Assembly: GCF_014930365.1 (NCBI RefSeq)
Contig: NZ_JABXWI010000002.1
Span: 791,841-855,840 of the forward strand
Length of the DNA: 64,000 nucleotides
DNA from: Streptomyces caniscabiei
GTDB lineage: Bacteria; Actinomycetota; Actinomycetes; Streptomycetales; Streptomycetaceae
Direction: 5' to 3'
Shown one piece after another: positions 8,679 through 17,013 of the stretch. The translations under genes were made by a program, and so were the position numbers. Under the pieces are notes generated by a model. It saw nothing but the letters and a program-made list of their open reading frames with translations. It ran no database searches and had not been told where the DNA came from. How positions within the stretch are numbered: the first letter of the stretch is position 1; every line of letters begins with the position of its first letter.

Positions 8679-8795
8679 GCAAGTACGGCGAGTTACGGCA
8701 TTCCGGGGAGCGTCGGGGAGATCCACCCGAACCGGTGAGGACGGCAACACGCCCCGCGCGATCGCCCGTTGGACCGTGCACCTTCCCGCCGGGTG

Positions 8796-9239
8796 CTACT
8801 TCTCGACCTCGGCGGCGAGGTTGGCGAGCAGGGCGTCGTAGATACGGGCGAGGCCCTTGGGGGCGAAGGTCTTCTCGAAGAAGCCGCCGATGCCGCCGGC
8901 GCCCTGCCAGGTGGTGGTGACGACGACGCGGGAGCTGCCCTCGCCGGCCGGGGTGACCCGCCAGACGGTGACCATGGAGGAGTTGCGGTCCTTCTCGACG
9001 AGCTCGCCGTCGGAGGGCTCGGTGACCTCCAGGAGGCAGTCGCGCACGCGCTTCTTGGTGGCCTGGAGCTTCCAGTGGACGAGGGTGCCCTCGCCGTCGC
9101 CGCCCTCGCGCACCTCGTACTCGCTGAAGTGCTGCGGCATCAGCTTCTCGCGCGCGCCGTTGTACTCGGCCAGGGTGTCGAACACCGTCTCCGCGTCCGC
9201 CGCTACGACTCGTTCAGTCGTGGCCTCGACCTGCGCCAT
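8796..9239 (-). CDS. SRPBCC-fold (polyketide cyclase/dehydrase-like) protein
   Basis: This is a 147-residue single-domain protein of the START/Bet v1-like superfamily. The pattern is an N-terminal strand (VEATTERVVAADAETVFDTLAEY), central curved strands (GTLVHWKLQATKKRVRD) and a long C-terminal helix (GGFFEKTFAPKGLARIYDALLANLA) that lines a hydrophobic cavity. The family binds lipids or polyketide-like ligands. No catalytic residue can be assigned. The start ATG at 9239 has a strong GGAGGAAG. A longer reading upstream has no support and would overlap the regulatory region of the divergent radical SAM gene. Function unknown. Confidence 0.8.
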   Translation of the reverse strand: MAQVEATTERVVAADAETVFDTLAEYNGAREKLMPQHFSEYEVREGGDGEGTLVHWKLQATKKRVRDCLLEVTEPSDGELVEKDRNSSMVTVWRVTPAGEGSSRVVVTTTWQGAGGIGGFFEKTFAPKGLARIYDALLANLAAEVEK

Positions 9240-9427
9240 TGCACTTCCTCCAGCACTTGGTAACTCGGGGATGTGCGGAAAGCCAACCACCCCCCGGCCG
9301 GAGGGCCCAAATCGGGGTGCCCCAAGGGCCCGGAGCGGACGGTCCCGAGGCCCTGGCGCGGACGACCCCGAGGGCCCCGTGACGAGACCTCCACACGATG
9401 TTCGAAAACCAGTTCGCACGATCAAGG

Positions 9428-9445
9428 GAACGTGTGTTCTATTCT
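9428..9445 (+). promoter_or_regulatory. LexA (SOS) box with adjoining -10 hexamer
   Basis: GAACGTGTGTTC at 9428-9439 matches the GAAC-N4-GTTC form of actinobacterial LexA boxes. It is followed at once by TATTCT (9440-9445), a plausible -10 element 28 bp before the radical SAM start codon. LexA bound here would block polymerase. This predicts DNA-damage induction of the downstream gene. Confidence 0.7.
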
Positions 9446-9473
9446 GAGGCGGAGAGCAACCGAGGAGGCGTCC

Positions 9474-10517
9474 ATGCGCTGGGACCATCTGGCCGAGAAC
9501 CCCGCCACGGCCCGGGACGCCGCGCTGTTCGGCGCGGACCTGGTGACGAGCCGCACCTTCGACACCCCCGAGTTCCGCGGCATGACCTTCCACGAGGTCC
9601 GGGCGAGGACGATCGTCAACCGGGTCCCGGGGGCCTCCCGGATGCCGTTCGAATGGACGGTGAACCCCTACCGGGGCTGCACGCACGCGTGCGTCTACTG
9701 CTTCGCCCGCAAGACCCACAGCTACCTGGACCTCGACACGGGCCTCGACTTCGACTCGCAGATCGTGGTGAAGGTCAACGCGCCCGACCTGCTGCGCCGG
9801 CAGCTCGCCTCACCGCGCTGGCACGGCGAGCACATCGCCATGGGCACCAACGTGGACTGCTACCAGCGCGCCGAGGGCCGCTACCGCCTGATGCCGGGCA
9901 TCATCGCCGCCCTGCGCGATCACGCGAACCCCTTCTCGATCCTGACCAAGGGCACGCTGATCCTGCGCGACCTGGAGCTGATCCGGCAGGCCGCGGAGGT
10001 CACCGAGGTCGGCGTCTCGGTCTCCGTCGGCTTCACCGACCCCGAGCTGTGGCGCACGGTCGAGCCGGGTACGCCCGCCCCGGAGCGCCGGCTCGACGTG
10101 GTGCGGGCCTTCACCGACCTCGGCATCGGCTGCGGGGTGCTGATGGCTCCCGTGCTGCCCTTCCTCAGCGACCACCCCGACCGGCTGCGTGCCACCGTGC
10201 GGGCGATCGCCGCCTCCGGCGCGACCTCGGTGACCCCGCTGGTGCTGCATCTGCGGCCCGGCGCCCGCGAGTGGTACATGGCCTGGCTGGAACGCCACCA
10301 CCCCCGTCTCGTACGCCGGTACGAGCTGCTGTACGCGGAGGGCGCCTACGCCCCCAAGTGGTATCAGCGTCAGATCACCCGTCAGGTCCACGAACTGGCC
10401 GAGGAGTACGGCATGGGCCCCCGGCGCGCGGAGCTGCCGCGACGGACACCGGCGCGCGAGCCGGCGGCGCCCGAGCCGGTCCGGGAGACGGAGCCGACGC
10501 AGCTGACACTGCTCTGA
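9474..10517 (+). CDS. Rv2578c-family radical SAM protein
   Basis: This is a 347-residue radical SAM enzyme related to the SplB/Rv2578c group. The cluster-binding motif is C-x3-C-x2-C in GCTHACVYCFAR (Cys69, Cys73, Cys76). The Cys follow a conserved NPYRGC, and a TIM-barrel core of alternating strands contains ILTKGTLILRDLELI and VGVSVSVGFTD. The C-terminal approximately 40 residues are Pro/Arg-rich and probably disordered. GAGGAGG precedes the ATG. The family is associated with DNA-damage regulons, and a LexA box overlaps its promoter here. The reaction is not established; radical chemistry on DNA or a nucleotide is a reasonable guess. Confidence 0.85.
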   Translation: MRWDHLAENPATARDAALFGADLVTSRTFDTPEFRGMTFHEVRARTIVNRVPGASRMPFEWTVNPYRGCTHACVYCFARKTHSYLDLDTGLDFDSQIVVKVNAPDLLRRQLASPRWHGEHIAMGTNVDCYQRAEGRYRLMPGIIAALRDHANPFSILTKGTLILRDLELIRQAAEVTEVGVSVSVGFTDPELWRTVEPGTPAPERRLDVVRAFTDLGIGCGVLMAPVLPFLSDHPDRLRATVRAIAASGATSVTPLVLHLRPGAREWYMAWLERHHPRLVRRYELLYAEGAYAPKWYQRQITRQVHELAEEYGMGPRRAELPRRTPAREPAAPEPVRETEPTQLTLL

Positions 10518-10664
10518 CCTCCCACGGGGCATCCGGGCGCTTCTCGCGCCCCCGATGGGGTCAACTCTCGCCGGAACGAGTTCCTTCGGGGGCCTGCTCC
10601 GGGACGATGCGACGAAGGCCGTGGTCTGCACGGCCCGCGATCCTCCGTCCTGGGAGGCCTGACG

Positions 10665-12236
10665 ATGAAGAAGCGCGCAGCTGCTCTGTGCGGTGCCGCC
10701 GCCGTGTTGGCCGGAATGGTCTCGGCGGTCCCGGCCGGCGCGAGCGGCGCCCTCGCCGCCGCGCCGGCGGCGAAGCTCGCCTGGAAGAAGTGCGCCACCG
10801 GCGACTACCCGACGCTCCAGTGCACCACCCTGAAAGTGCCGTTGAACCACGACGAGCCGGACGGCAGGAAGATCACGCTCGCCCTGTCCCGTGTCCCGCA
10901 CACCGCGAAGAAGTACCAGGGCCCCCTGGTGGTCAATCCGGGCGGCCCCGGCGGCAGCGGCCGCACGCTGGCCGGGTTCGTCGCGTCCTCGCTGCCGAAG
11001 AAGGTGGCGGCGCAGTACGACGTCATCGGCTTCGACCCGCGCGGCGTCGGCGCCAGCAAGCCCGCGCTCGACTGCCGGCCCGGGCACTTCTCGCCGGTGC
11101 GCCCCGACTCCCTGCCGGTCGACGCGAAGGCCGAGCGAGCCAACCTCAAGCGTGCCGAGGCCTTCGCCGACGCCTGCGCGAAGAAGTACGCGGACGTGCT
11201 GCCGTTCATCGACACGGTCAGCTCGGCCAAGGACATGGACGCCATCCGCGCGGCCCTCGGCGCCAAGAAGATCAACTACTTCGGCTACTCGTACGGCACC
11301 TACCTGGGCGCCGTGTACGGCAAGCTCTTCCCGCACCGGGTACGGCGCGCGGTGCTGGACTCCGTCGTCGACCCCTCGGGCGTCTGGTACGACGACAACC
11401 TCCAGCAGGACCAGGCGTTCAACGACCGCCACCGGGCGCTGATGGCCTGGATCGCCAAGAACCACAAGACGTACAGGCTCGGCACCGATCCGGAGAAGAT
11501 CGAGGCCAAGTGGTACGCGATGCGGGCGGCGCTGGCCCGCAAGCCCGCGGACGGCAAGGTGGGCCCCGCCGAGCTGGAGGACACCTTCATGCCCGGCGGC
11601 TACTACGACGGCTACTGGCCCCATCTCGCCGAGGCGTTCGCCGCCTACGCGAACAAGAAGAACGACGACCCGCTGGTCGAGGTCTACGAGAACTTCGGCG
11701 CCGTCGACCGGGCCGGCGACAACGGCTACAGCGTCTACACCTCGGTGCAGTGCCGGGACGCGCACTGGCCGCGCGCCTGGGCCGAGTGGCGCGACGACAA
11801 CTGGGCGGCGTACGAGAAGGCGCCCTTCATGACCTGGAACAACGCCTGGTACAACGCGCCCTGCGCGTTCTGGCCGACCGAGGCGCTGAACCCGGTGGAC
11901 GTCTCCAACACCGCGCTGCCGCCGGTCCTGATCCTCCAGGCGACGGACGACGCGGCCACCCCGTACGCGGGCGGAGCCGTCACCCACCAGCTGCTGCGGG
12001 GCTCCAGTCTGGTGGTCGAGCAGGGCGGCGGGAACCACGGCATCTCGCTGAGCGGCAACAGCTGCCTGGACAAGCACCTGGCGGCGTATCTGACCGACGG
12101 CAGGGTGCCGCGCGGCACGGGCGAGACCGACGCCGTCTGCGCCAAGCTCCCCGACCCCAAGCCCCTGAGCACCAAGACCGCGTCCGCCTCGTCCCGGGGC
12201 TCGACACTGCACGGCCTGCTGGGCCACCGCCGCTGA
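10665..12236 (+). CDS. Secreted alpha/beta hydrolase, tripeptidyl-aminopeptidase (SlpD/E) type
   Basis: This is a 523-residue exported serine hydrolase of the S33 group. The signal peptide is KK-R followed by a hydrophobic Ala/Val stretch and cleavage probably near ASGALAAA (about 26-33). The oxyanion region is VVNPGGPGGSG (about 89-99), and the nucleophile Ser209 sits in FGYSYGTYLG. The C-terminal TAP-like domain supplies the Asp of LQATDDAATPY and the His of GGGNHGIS. Streptomyces homologues remove N-terminal tripeptides from secreted proteins or cleave related amides. Its two Cys (CATGDYPTLQC) near the mature N-terminus could form a disulfide. GGGAGG lies upstream of the ATG. It is monocistronic. 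Confidence 0.87.
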   Translation: MKKRAAALCGAAAVLAGMVSAVPAGASGALAAAPAAKLAWKKCATGDYPTLQCTTLKVPLNHDEPDGRKITLALSRVPHTAKKYQGPLVVNPGGPGGSGRTLAGFVASSLPKKVAAQYDVIGFDPRGVGASKPALDCRPGHFSPVRPDSLPVDAKAERANLKRAEAFADACAKKYADVLPFIDTVSSAKDMDAIRAALGAKKINYFGYSYGTYLGAVYGKLFPHRVRRAVLDSVVDPSGVWYDDNLQQDQAFNDRHRALMAWIAKNHKTYRLGTDPEKIEAKWYAMRAALARKPADGKVGPAELEDTFMPGGYYDGYWPHLAEAFAAYANKKNDDPLVEVYENFGAVDRAGDNGYSVYTSVQCRDAHWPRAWAEWRDDNWAAYEKAPFMTWNNAWYNAPCAFWPTEALNPVDVSNTALPPVLILQATDDAATPYAGGAVTHQLLRGSSLVVEQGGGNHGISLSGNSCLDKHLAAYLTDGRVPRGTGETDAVCAKLPDPKPLSTKTASASSRGSTLHGLLGHRR

Positions 12237-12240
12237 CCGC

Positions 12241-12284
12241 CCGGCCGGGGAAGGCCCGCCGAAAACCGCGGGACTCCCCCGGCC
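12241..12284 (+). terminator. Possible terminator after the secreted hydrolase
   Basis: CGGCCGGGG starting at 12242 pairs with CCCCGGCCG ending at 12285, leaving a long loop of about 25 nt. It begins immediately after the hydrolase stop and ends 20 bp before the GNAT start. No T-run follows, so the call rests on position and stem strength. Confidence 0.35.
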
Positions 12285-12305
12285 GTCCGGCCCTAGGGTG
12301 CGGCC

Positions 12306-12836
12306 ATGAACGCCGCTCCCCATGACCTCCGCATACGCGAGATGACCAGCGCCGACTGCCGCCCCGTGGCCGAGATCCGCGTGGGGGGCTGGCGGAACGC
12401 GTACGCCGGCCTCGTACCGCGGTCGTACCTCGACGCGATGGACGTGGCCAAGGACGCCGAGCACCGGCGCGCCATGCTGCTGAAGCCCGGCAACCCGGTG
12501 GTGAACCTGGTCGCCGAGCGGGCCGGCGAGATCCTCGGCTGGGCGGCGTACGGCCCCTACCGCGACGGCGAGGTCCGCACCGCTGACGCCGAGTTGTACG
12601 CGCTCTACGTCCGGCCGGGGCACTGGGGCGGCGGGGTCGGCGCGGCACTCCTGCGCACCACGACCGAACGCTGCGAGGCCGCCGGCCACGACCGGATGCT
12701 CCTGTGGGTCCTCAAGGAGAACACCAGGGCCCGCCGCTTCTACGAGCATCACGGTTTCACGGCGGACGGTGCGGAGGAACCCTTCGAGGCAGCCGGGGTC
12801 GAAGTTCCCGAGATGCGTTACGCACGACCCCGCTAA
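12306..12836 (+). CDS. GNAT-family N-acetyltransferase
   Basis: This is a 176-residue GCN5-related acetyltransferase. The N-terminal strand-helix is LRIREMTSADCRPVAEIRVGGWRNAY. The acetyl-CoA-binding motif A is LYALYVRPGHWGGGVGAALLRTTTERC (about 98-124), where the Q/RxxGxG/A pyrophosphate loop is HWGGGVGAAL. Motif B contains LWVLKENTRARRFYEHHGF (about 135-153), the classic FYE-GF ending. The fold is clear. The substrate (an amine on a small molecule or protein) is not. The start codon lies only 69 bp after the preceding gene and has a weak Shine-Dalgarno sequence. Confidence 0.86.
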   Translation: MNAAPHDLRIREMTSADCRPVAEIRVGGWRNAYAGLVPRSYLDAMDVAKDAEHRRAMLLKPGNPVVNLVAERAGEILGWAAYGPYRDGEVRTADAELYALYVRPGHWGGGVGAALLRTTTERCEAAGHDRMLLWVLKENTRARRFYEHHGFTADGAEEPFEAAGVEVPEMRYARPR

Positions 12837-12906
12837 GGGGCGCGGGGCTGTATCCGATATGCGGCTCCGCCGCGGGGCGCGACAAGCCCCCACCGGCCCG
12901 CAGCCG
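12837..12906. repeat. GC-rich intergenic repeat, copy 1
   Basis: The block starts with GGGGCGCGGGG and ends with GCGCGACAAGCCCCCACCGG and CCGCAGCCG. The same start and end, with a shorter middle, recur at 35388-35432. Both copies lie just beyond gene ends and can fold. From general familiarity with Streptomyces intergenic sequence, this looks like a dispersed REP-like element. Confidence 0.6.
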
Positions 12907-12937
12907 AAGAAACAGCCCCGGCCGAAGGAACGGCCCC

Positions 12938-13510
12938 CTAAGCGGAGCGCATCCGCGTCAGCGCCCGCACCGCCGCCTCCGCGAGGCTCGGATGGGCGAG
13001 GGCGTCGTTCAGCACGGGCTCGGCCCGGGTGTCCCCCAGCACACCCAGCCCCTCCACACAGGCGAGCGCCACCCGGCGGTAGGGGTCGTGCGGAGTCAGC
13101 CGGCGCCGGAGCGTGGTGATCAGCGCCGGCACCGCCTCGGGCGCCCGGAGTTCGACGAGCAGCCGCACGGGGTGCAGGGCGTAGGCGACGCGCAGTTCGT
13201 TCGTGGCGAGGGCGGCGGCGGCGCGGGCGGTGCGCGGGTCGCCGAGCCGGGCCAGCGCGTACGCGGCGGAGCGGCACCGCGGCGGATCCCGGTGGTTGAG
13301 GAGCAGGACCAGTGACTCGAAGGCCCGGCGGTCCCCCGCCACCCCCAGCCTGAACGCCGCCAGTTCCCGCGCCCACAACGGCTGCCCCGGTTCGGTGAGC
13401 ACCGCCGCCAACTCGTCCGTGGACTCGGTCGTGACGAGCCGCTCGTGACCCGCCGCGCCCCCCGACTCGCTCCGCACACGCTCCGTGAGTGATCGCAACT
13501 CCTCGTCCAT
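12938..13510 (-). CDS. HEAT-repeat domain protein
   Basis: This is a 190-residue all-helical protein. Repeated units match HEAT/PBS-lyase repeats: FESLVLLLNHRDPPRCRSAAYALARLGD, ARAAAALATNELRVAYALHPVRLLVELRA, PALITTLRRRLTPHDPYRRVALACVEGLGVLGD and EPVLNDALAHPSLAEAAVRALTRM. They cover about residues 55-188 and are preceded by a charged N-terminal region. Such repeats usually form a curved protein-binding scaffold. No catalytic motif is present. It is convergent with the GNAT gene and divergent from the hydroxyacyl-CoA dehydrogenase promoter region. Function unknown. Confidence 0.78.
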   Translation of the reverse strand: MDEELRSLTERVRSESGGAAGHERLVTTESTDELAAVLTEPGQPLWARELAAFRLGVAGDRRAFESLVLLLNHRDPPRCRSAAYALARLGDPRTARAAAALATNELRVAYALHPVRLLVELRAPEAVPALITTLRRRLTPHDPYRRVALACVEGLGVLGDTRAEPVLNDALAHPSLAEAAVRALTRMRSA

Positions 13511-13896
13511 GCCACCGAGCGTACGGGCGTGGCGGCGTTTCAGGGACGTAGCTCACAAAGACGAGGGCTGGCGCGCTCGTTACCCACCGGTTAAGCTCAG
13601 ACGAGCGAGTTACCCACTCGTGTTCGCTCTCGACGGTTTGGTGACGCAGCCGTCGCGAGCACAGTCGGTTCGGTACCCGGAGTTTCGGTATCCGCGTACC
13701 AGTACGGCTCGGCCTCGGGACAGGGCCGGTCGGTTCAGCCGTTCCCCCGGGCGTGTGCACGCCCCGGCGACGGCACCGGGCGTGTGCGTTCATCAGCCCG
13801 GCACCACCCACACCCGCGCCCCACGCGCCGCTCGCGCGCTCTTCGCGTATCCGCGGTGCTTCCCTCAGTCGTCACCCTCATTCCTGGAGTCCCGCG
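13511..13896. promoter_or_regulatory. Divergent intergenic region with repeats upstream of the duplicated dehydrogenase
   Basis: The 386-bp region holds the direct repeat GTTACCCAC at 13579-13587 and 13609-13617, exactly 30 bp apart. The inverted pair CGCTCGT (13574-13580) and ACGAGCG (13601-13607) overlaps them. Further on, TTCGGTACCCGGAG and TTTCGGTATCCGCG (about 13668-13698) form another near-repeat. These are plausible regulator sites for the dehydrogenase. I see no gene here. Confidence 0.45.
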
Positions 13897-15720
13897 ATGG
13901 CCACTCCCCTTTCCGACTCGTCGCTGTCCCCTCTGTCTGCGCAATCCCCGTTCCAGACGATCGCCGTGGTCGGTCTCGGCACCATGGGCACCGGTATCGC
14001 CGAGGTGCTGGCCCGGGCCGGCCGCGAGGTCGTCGGCATCGACATCAGCGAGGCCGCCGGCGCCCGCGCCGTGGCCGCGCTGGAGGCCGCGACCGAGCGT
14101 GCCGTGGCCCGTGGGCGGATCACCGAGCGGGAGCGCGGTGACGCCCTCGCCCGCTTCCGCACCTTCACCGACCTCCAGGCCGCGTCCGACGCCGACCTGG
14201 TGATCGAGGTGGTCCCGGAGTCGTACGAGATCAAGCAGCAGGTCTTCCGTGAACTCGACGCGATCGTGCGGCCGGAGACGGTTCTCGCCACCGGCACCAA
14301 CGCCCTGTCGGTGACGCGGCTGGCCGCCGAGTCGGCGCGTCCGGAGCGGGTCCTCGGGCTGCACTTCTTCAACCCGGCGCCCGCGATGAAGCTGGTCGAG
14401 GTCGTCTCCTCGGTGCTGACCGCGCCCCAGGCCGTCGCCCGGGTCACGGATCTCGCCCTCGACCTCGGCAAGGAGCCCGTCGCGGTCGGCGACCGGCCCG
14501 GATTCGTCGCCGACGGGCTGCTGTTCGGCTACCTCAACCAGGCCGCCGCGATGTACGAGGCGAGGTACGCCTCCCGCGAGGACATCGACGCGGCGATGCG
14601 GCTGGGCTGCGGTCTGCCGATGGGCCCGCTGGCACTGCTGGACATGATCGGCGTCGACACCGCGCGCACGGTCCTGGAGGCCATGTACGCGGCCTCGCAC
14701 GACCGGCTGCACGCGCCGGCGCCCATCCTGCGGCAGCTCAGCGAGGCGGGTCTGACCGGCCGCAAGTCAGGGCGCGGTTTCTACACCTACGAGGCCCCCG
14801 GGTCCGCCACCGTCGTGCCGGACGCGCTGACGCCCTCGGACGGGACCGCCGCGGCCGCCGGGCGCACGGTCCGCTCGGTGGGTGTCGCGGGCTCCGGGAC
14901 CATGGCGTCCGGGATCGCCGAGGTGTTCGCCAAGGCGGGGTACGAGGTCGTGCTGGCCGCCCGCAGCGAGGAGAAGGCGCAGGCCGCGAAGGCCCGGATC
15001 GGCAAGTCGCTGGCGCGCTCCGTGGACAAGGGGCGGATGACGGTCGAGGCCGCCGCCGAGACGCTGGACCGGATCACTCCGGCGGGCACGTACGACGCCT
15101 TCGCCGACGTCGATCTGGCGCTGGAGGCCGTGGCGGAGGACCTGGAGGTCAAGCGGCAGCTGTTCGCGACCTTCGACAAGGTCTGCAAGCCGGGCGCGAT
15201 CCTCGCCACCACGACCTCCTCGCTGCCGGTCGTCGCCTGCGCCCGCGCCACCTCGCGGCCGCAGGACGTGATCGGGATGCACTTCTTCAACCCGGCGCCG
15301 GCGATGAAGCTGGTCGAGGTGGTCCGCACGGTGCTGACCGCCGACGATGTCCACGCCACGGTCCGCGAGCTGTGCGCGAAGGTCCGCAAGCACCCGGTGG
15401 ACTGCGGCGACCGCGCCGGGTTCATCGTGAACGCGCTGCTGTTCCCGTACCTGAACAACGCGATCAAGATGGTGCAGGAGCACTACGCGACGCTGGACGA
15501 CATCGACGCGGCCATGAAGCTGGGCGGCGGCTACCCGATGGGCCCGTTCGAACTGCTGGACGTGGTCGGGCTGGACGTCTCGCTGGCCATCGAGAAGGTG
15601 CTGCACCGCGAGTTCCGCGACCCGGGGCTGGCCCCGGCGCCGCTGCTCGAGCACCTGGTGGCCGCGGGCTGCCTCGGCCGCAAGACGGGCCGTGGCTTCC
15701 GCGAATATGCCAAGCGCTGA
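13897..15720 (+). CDS. Tandem-duplicated 3-hydroxyacyl-CoA (3-hydroxybutyryl-CoA) dehydrogenase
   Basis: This 607-residue protein consists of two complete 3HCDH units, each an NAD-binding Rossmann domain plus the C-terminal helical domain. Unit 1 begins at VVGLGTMGTGIAEVLARAG (about 24) and unit 2 at GVAGSGTMASGIAEVFAKAG (about 323). HFFNPAPAMKLVEVV, the catalytic His motif, occurs twice, as do DRPGFVADGLLF/DRAGFIVNALLF and the GRKSGRGFYTY/GRKTGRGFREY endings. Single-unit enzymes are about 285 residues. The last Gly of the dinucleotide loop is Ala in unit 2. GGAG precedes the ATG. It interconverts acetoacetyl-CoA and 3-hydroxybutyryl-CoA, which would feed the crotonyl-CoA carboxylase/reductase encoded just downstream. 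Confidence 0.87.
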   Translation: MATPLSDSSLSPLSAQSPFQTIAVVGLGTMGTGIAEVLARAGREVVGIDISEAAGARAVAALEAATERAVARGRITERERGDALARFRTFTDLQAASDADLVIEVVPESYEIKQQVFRELDAIVRPETVLATGTNALSVTRLAAESARPERVLGLHFFNPAPAMKLVEVVSSVLTAPQAVARVTDLALDLGKEPVAVGDRPGFVADGLLFGYLNQAAAMYEARYASREDIDAAMRLGCGLPMGPLALLDMIGVDTARTVLEAMYAASHDRLHAPAPILRQLSEAGLTGRKSGRGFYTYEAPGSATVVPDALTPSDGTAAAAGRTVRSVGVAGSGTMASGIAEVFAKAGYEVVLAARSEEKAQAAKARIGKSLARSVDKGRMTVEAAAETLDRITPAGTYDAFADVDLALEAVAEDLEVKRQLFATFDKVCKPGAILATTTSSLPVVACARATSRPQDVIGMHFFNPAPAMKLVEVVRTVLTADDVHATVRELCAKVRKHPVDCGDRAGFIVNALLFPYLNNAIKMVQEHYATLDDIDAAMKLGGGYPMGPFELLDVVGLDVSLAIEKVLHREFRDPGLAPAPLLEHLVAAGCLGRKTGRGFREYAKR

Positions 15721-16006
15721 GCGGTCGGGCGACGAGTCCGTCACGGCAGGGGGGCCGGCGGCCACGCCGTCGGCCCGGCTGTCGGGCCCGGCGGAATCCA
15801 ACCGGGCGTCCCCGTCGGCGTCCGAGGCGGACTGGGGCGGGCTGCTCGGCCCGGGCAGCCGCCCCTCCTCGGCCCGATCCGCCGCCTCCGCGCCCGGCCC
15901 GTGCCCCGTCTCCCCCGCCCGCGAACCGCTCCCGCCCGCGTCCAGGACGGGTGGGGGGACGGCCGGACACGCGCACTCTCCTGCACGGATGCAGTACGTT
16001 CGGGGC

Positions 16007-16819
16007 ATGTCCCAGCCCGCCAAGTCCTCACGTACGCCAGCTGCGCCCGACGCTCCTCCGGAGAGCGCCGCGGGAAGCCGTGCCGCCGCCCAACGCCTCA
16101 AGATGCGCCGGGAACTGGCGGCCGCGGCCATGGAGCTGTTCTCGACCAAGGGGTACGAGGCGACCACCGTCGACGAGATCGCGGCGGCGGCCGGGGTCGC
16201 CCGCCGCACCTTCTTCCGCCACTTCCGCTCCAAGGAAGAGGCGATCTTCCCGGACCACGACGACACCCTGATCCGCGCCGAGGCGGTGCTCAACGCGGCG
16301 CCCCCGCACGAGCACCCGCTCGACACGGTGTGCCGCGGGATCAAGGAGGTCATGAAGATGTACGCGGCCCGGCCGGAGATCTCGGTCGCCCGCTACAAGC
16401 TGACCCGTGAGGTTCCCACCCTCCGGGAGGCGGAGATCGCCTCCGTGGCCCGCTACGAGCGCCTCTTCACCCGTTATCTGCTGGGCCACTTCGACGAGAA
16501 CGCCCACCACGACGCCGGCAACGACGACCCGCTGCTCGCCGAGGTGGCCGCGTCGGCGGTGGTCACCGCGCACAATCACGTGCTGCGGCGGTGGCTCAGA
16601 TCCGGCGGGCAGGGCGACGTCGAGAGCCAGCTCGACCACGCCTTCGCCATCGTCCGCAGGACGTTCGGCAAGGGCACCGGCGCCGGCCGCACCCTGGCCC
16701 CCGAGTCGGCCGCCGCGACGGCCTCCACGCACGGCGAGGTCCTGGTGACGGTCGCCCGGACCGACGCCCCGCTCGACGAGGTCATGCGGACCATCGAAGA
16801 GGCTCTCCGCGACCGCTGA
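16007..16819 (+). CDS. TetR-family transcriptional regulator
   Basis: This is a 270-residue regulator. The DNA-binding domain lies at about residues 32-80: RRELAAAAMELFSTKGYEATTVDEIAAAAGVARRTFFRHFRSKEEAIF, the TetR signature. The ligand domain is about 120 residues (ARPEISVARYKLTREVPTLREAEIASVARYERLFTRYLLGHF is part of it). The C-terminal approximately 45 residues are less conserved. The ATG at 16007 lacks a strong ribosome-binding site. An upstream in-frame ATG six codons earlier is possible. Its position between the hydroxyacyl-CoA dehydrogenase and ccr suggests control of this two-carbon assimilation block, and a palindromic site lies 110 bp downstream. That link is inference. Confidence 0.84.
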   Translation: MSQPAKSSRTPAAPDAPPESAAGSRAAAQRLKMRRELAAAAMELFSTKGYEATTVDEIAAAAGVARRTFFRHFRSKEEAIFPDHDDTLIRAEAVLNAAPPHEHPLDTVCRGIKEVMKMYAARPEISVARYKLTREVPTLREAEIASVARYERLFTRYLLGHFDENAHHDAGNDDPLLAEVAASAVVTAHNHVLRRWLRSGGQGDVESQLDHAFAIVRRTFGKGTGAGRTLAPESAAATASTHGEVLVTVARTDAPLDEVMRTIEEALRDR

Positions 16820-16859
16820 CACCCCCGCGCACCACGATCTACTCAACGGTAACTGTGAG

Positions 16860-16885
16860 AACGGCCACCCCTCGGGGTGGCCGTT
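16860..16885 (+). terminator. Intrinsic terminator of the TetR gene
   Basis: A perfect 12-bp stem, AACGGCCACCCC and GGGGTGGCCGTT, with a tight TC loop is followed by TT. It starts 40 bp after the TetR stop and separates it from the ccr transcription unit. Confidence 0.85.
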
Positions 16886-16929
16886 TTGGCACGTCAGGGG
16901 CCCTTTTTCACCCGCGTCTGATCGATCAT

Positions 16930-16963
16930 CGCTCAGGTGTTACGTAAAGATTTCACCTGAGCG
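16930..16963. promoter_or_regulatory. Perfect inverted repeat upstream of ccr (candidate operator)
   Basis: The arms CGCTCAGGTG (16930-16939) and CACCTGAGCG (16954-16963) are perfectly complementary and flank a 14-nt AT-rich core beginning TTACGTAA. The site ends 22 bp before the predicted ccr -35 box. It is the strongest palindrome near the block and could be bound by the TetR protein encoded at 16007-16819. It has no T-run, so a terminator role is less likely. Confidence 0.6.
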
Positions 16964-16984
16964 AACTTTCTGGCACTCGGTGCC

Positions 16985-17013
16985 TTGCGAGGTGACACGG
17001 CGTGCCATACGTT
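16985..17013 (+). promoter_or_regulatory. Predicted ccr promoter
   Basis: TTGCGA (16985-16990) and TACGTT (17008-17013) are separated by exactly 17 bp, a good match to the housekeeping-sigma spacing. A start near 17020 would leave a leader of about 225 nt before the ccr GTG codon. I found no cobalamin-riboswitch-like box or other recognised RNA structure in that leader. Confidence 0.5.

Noticed and set aside
9810..13811. Very long open frame on the minus strand across the radical SAM, hydrolase and GNAT genes
   Set aside because: Same reason: it mirrors plus-strand genes whose motifs are intact, and has no conserved domain of its own.
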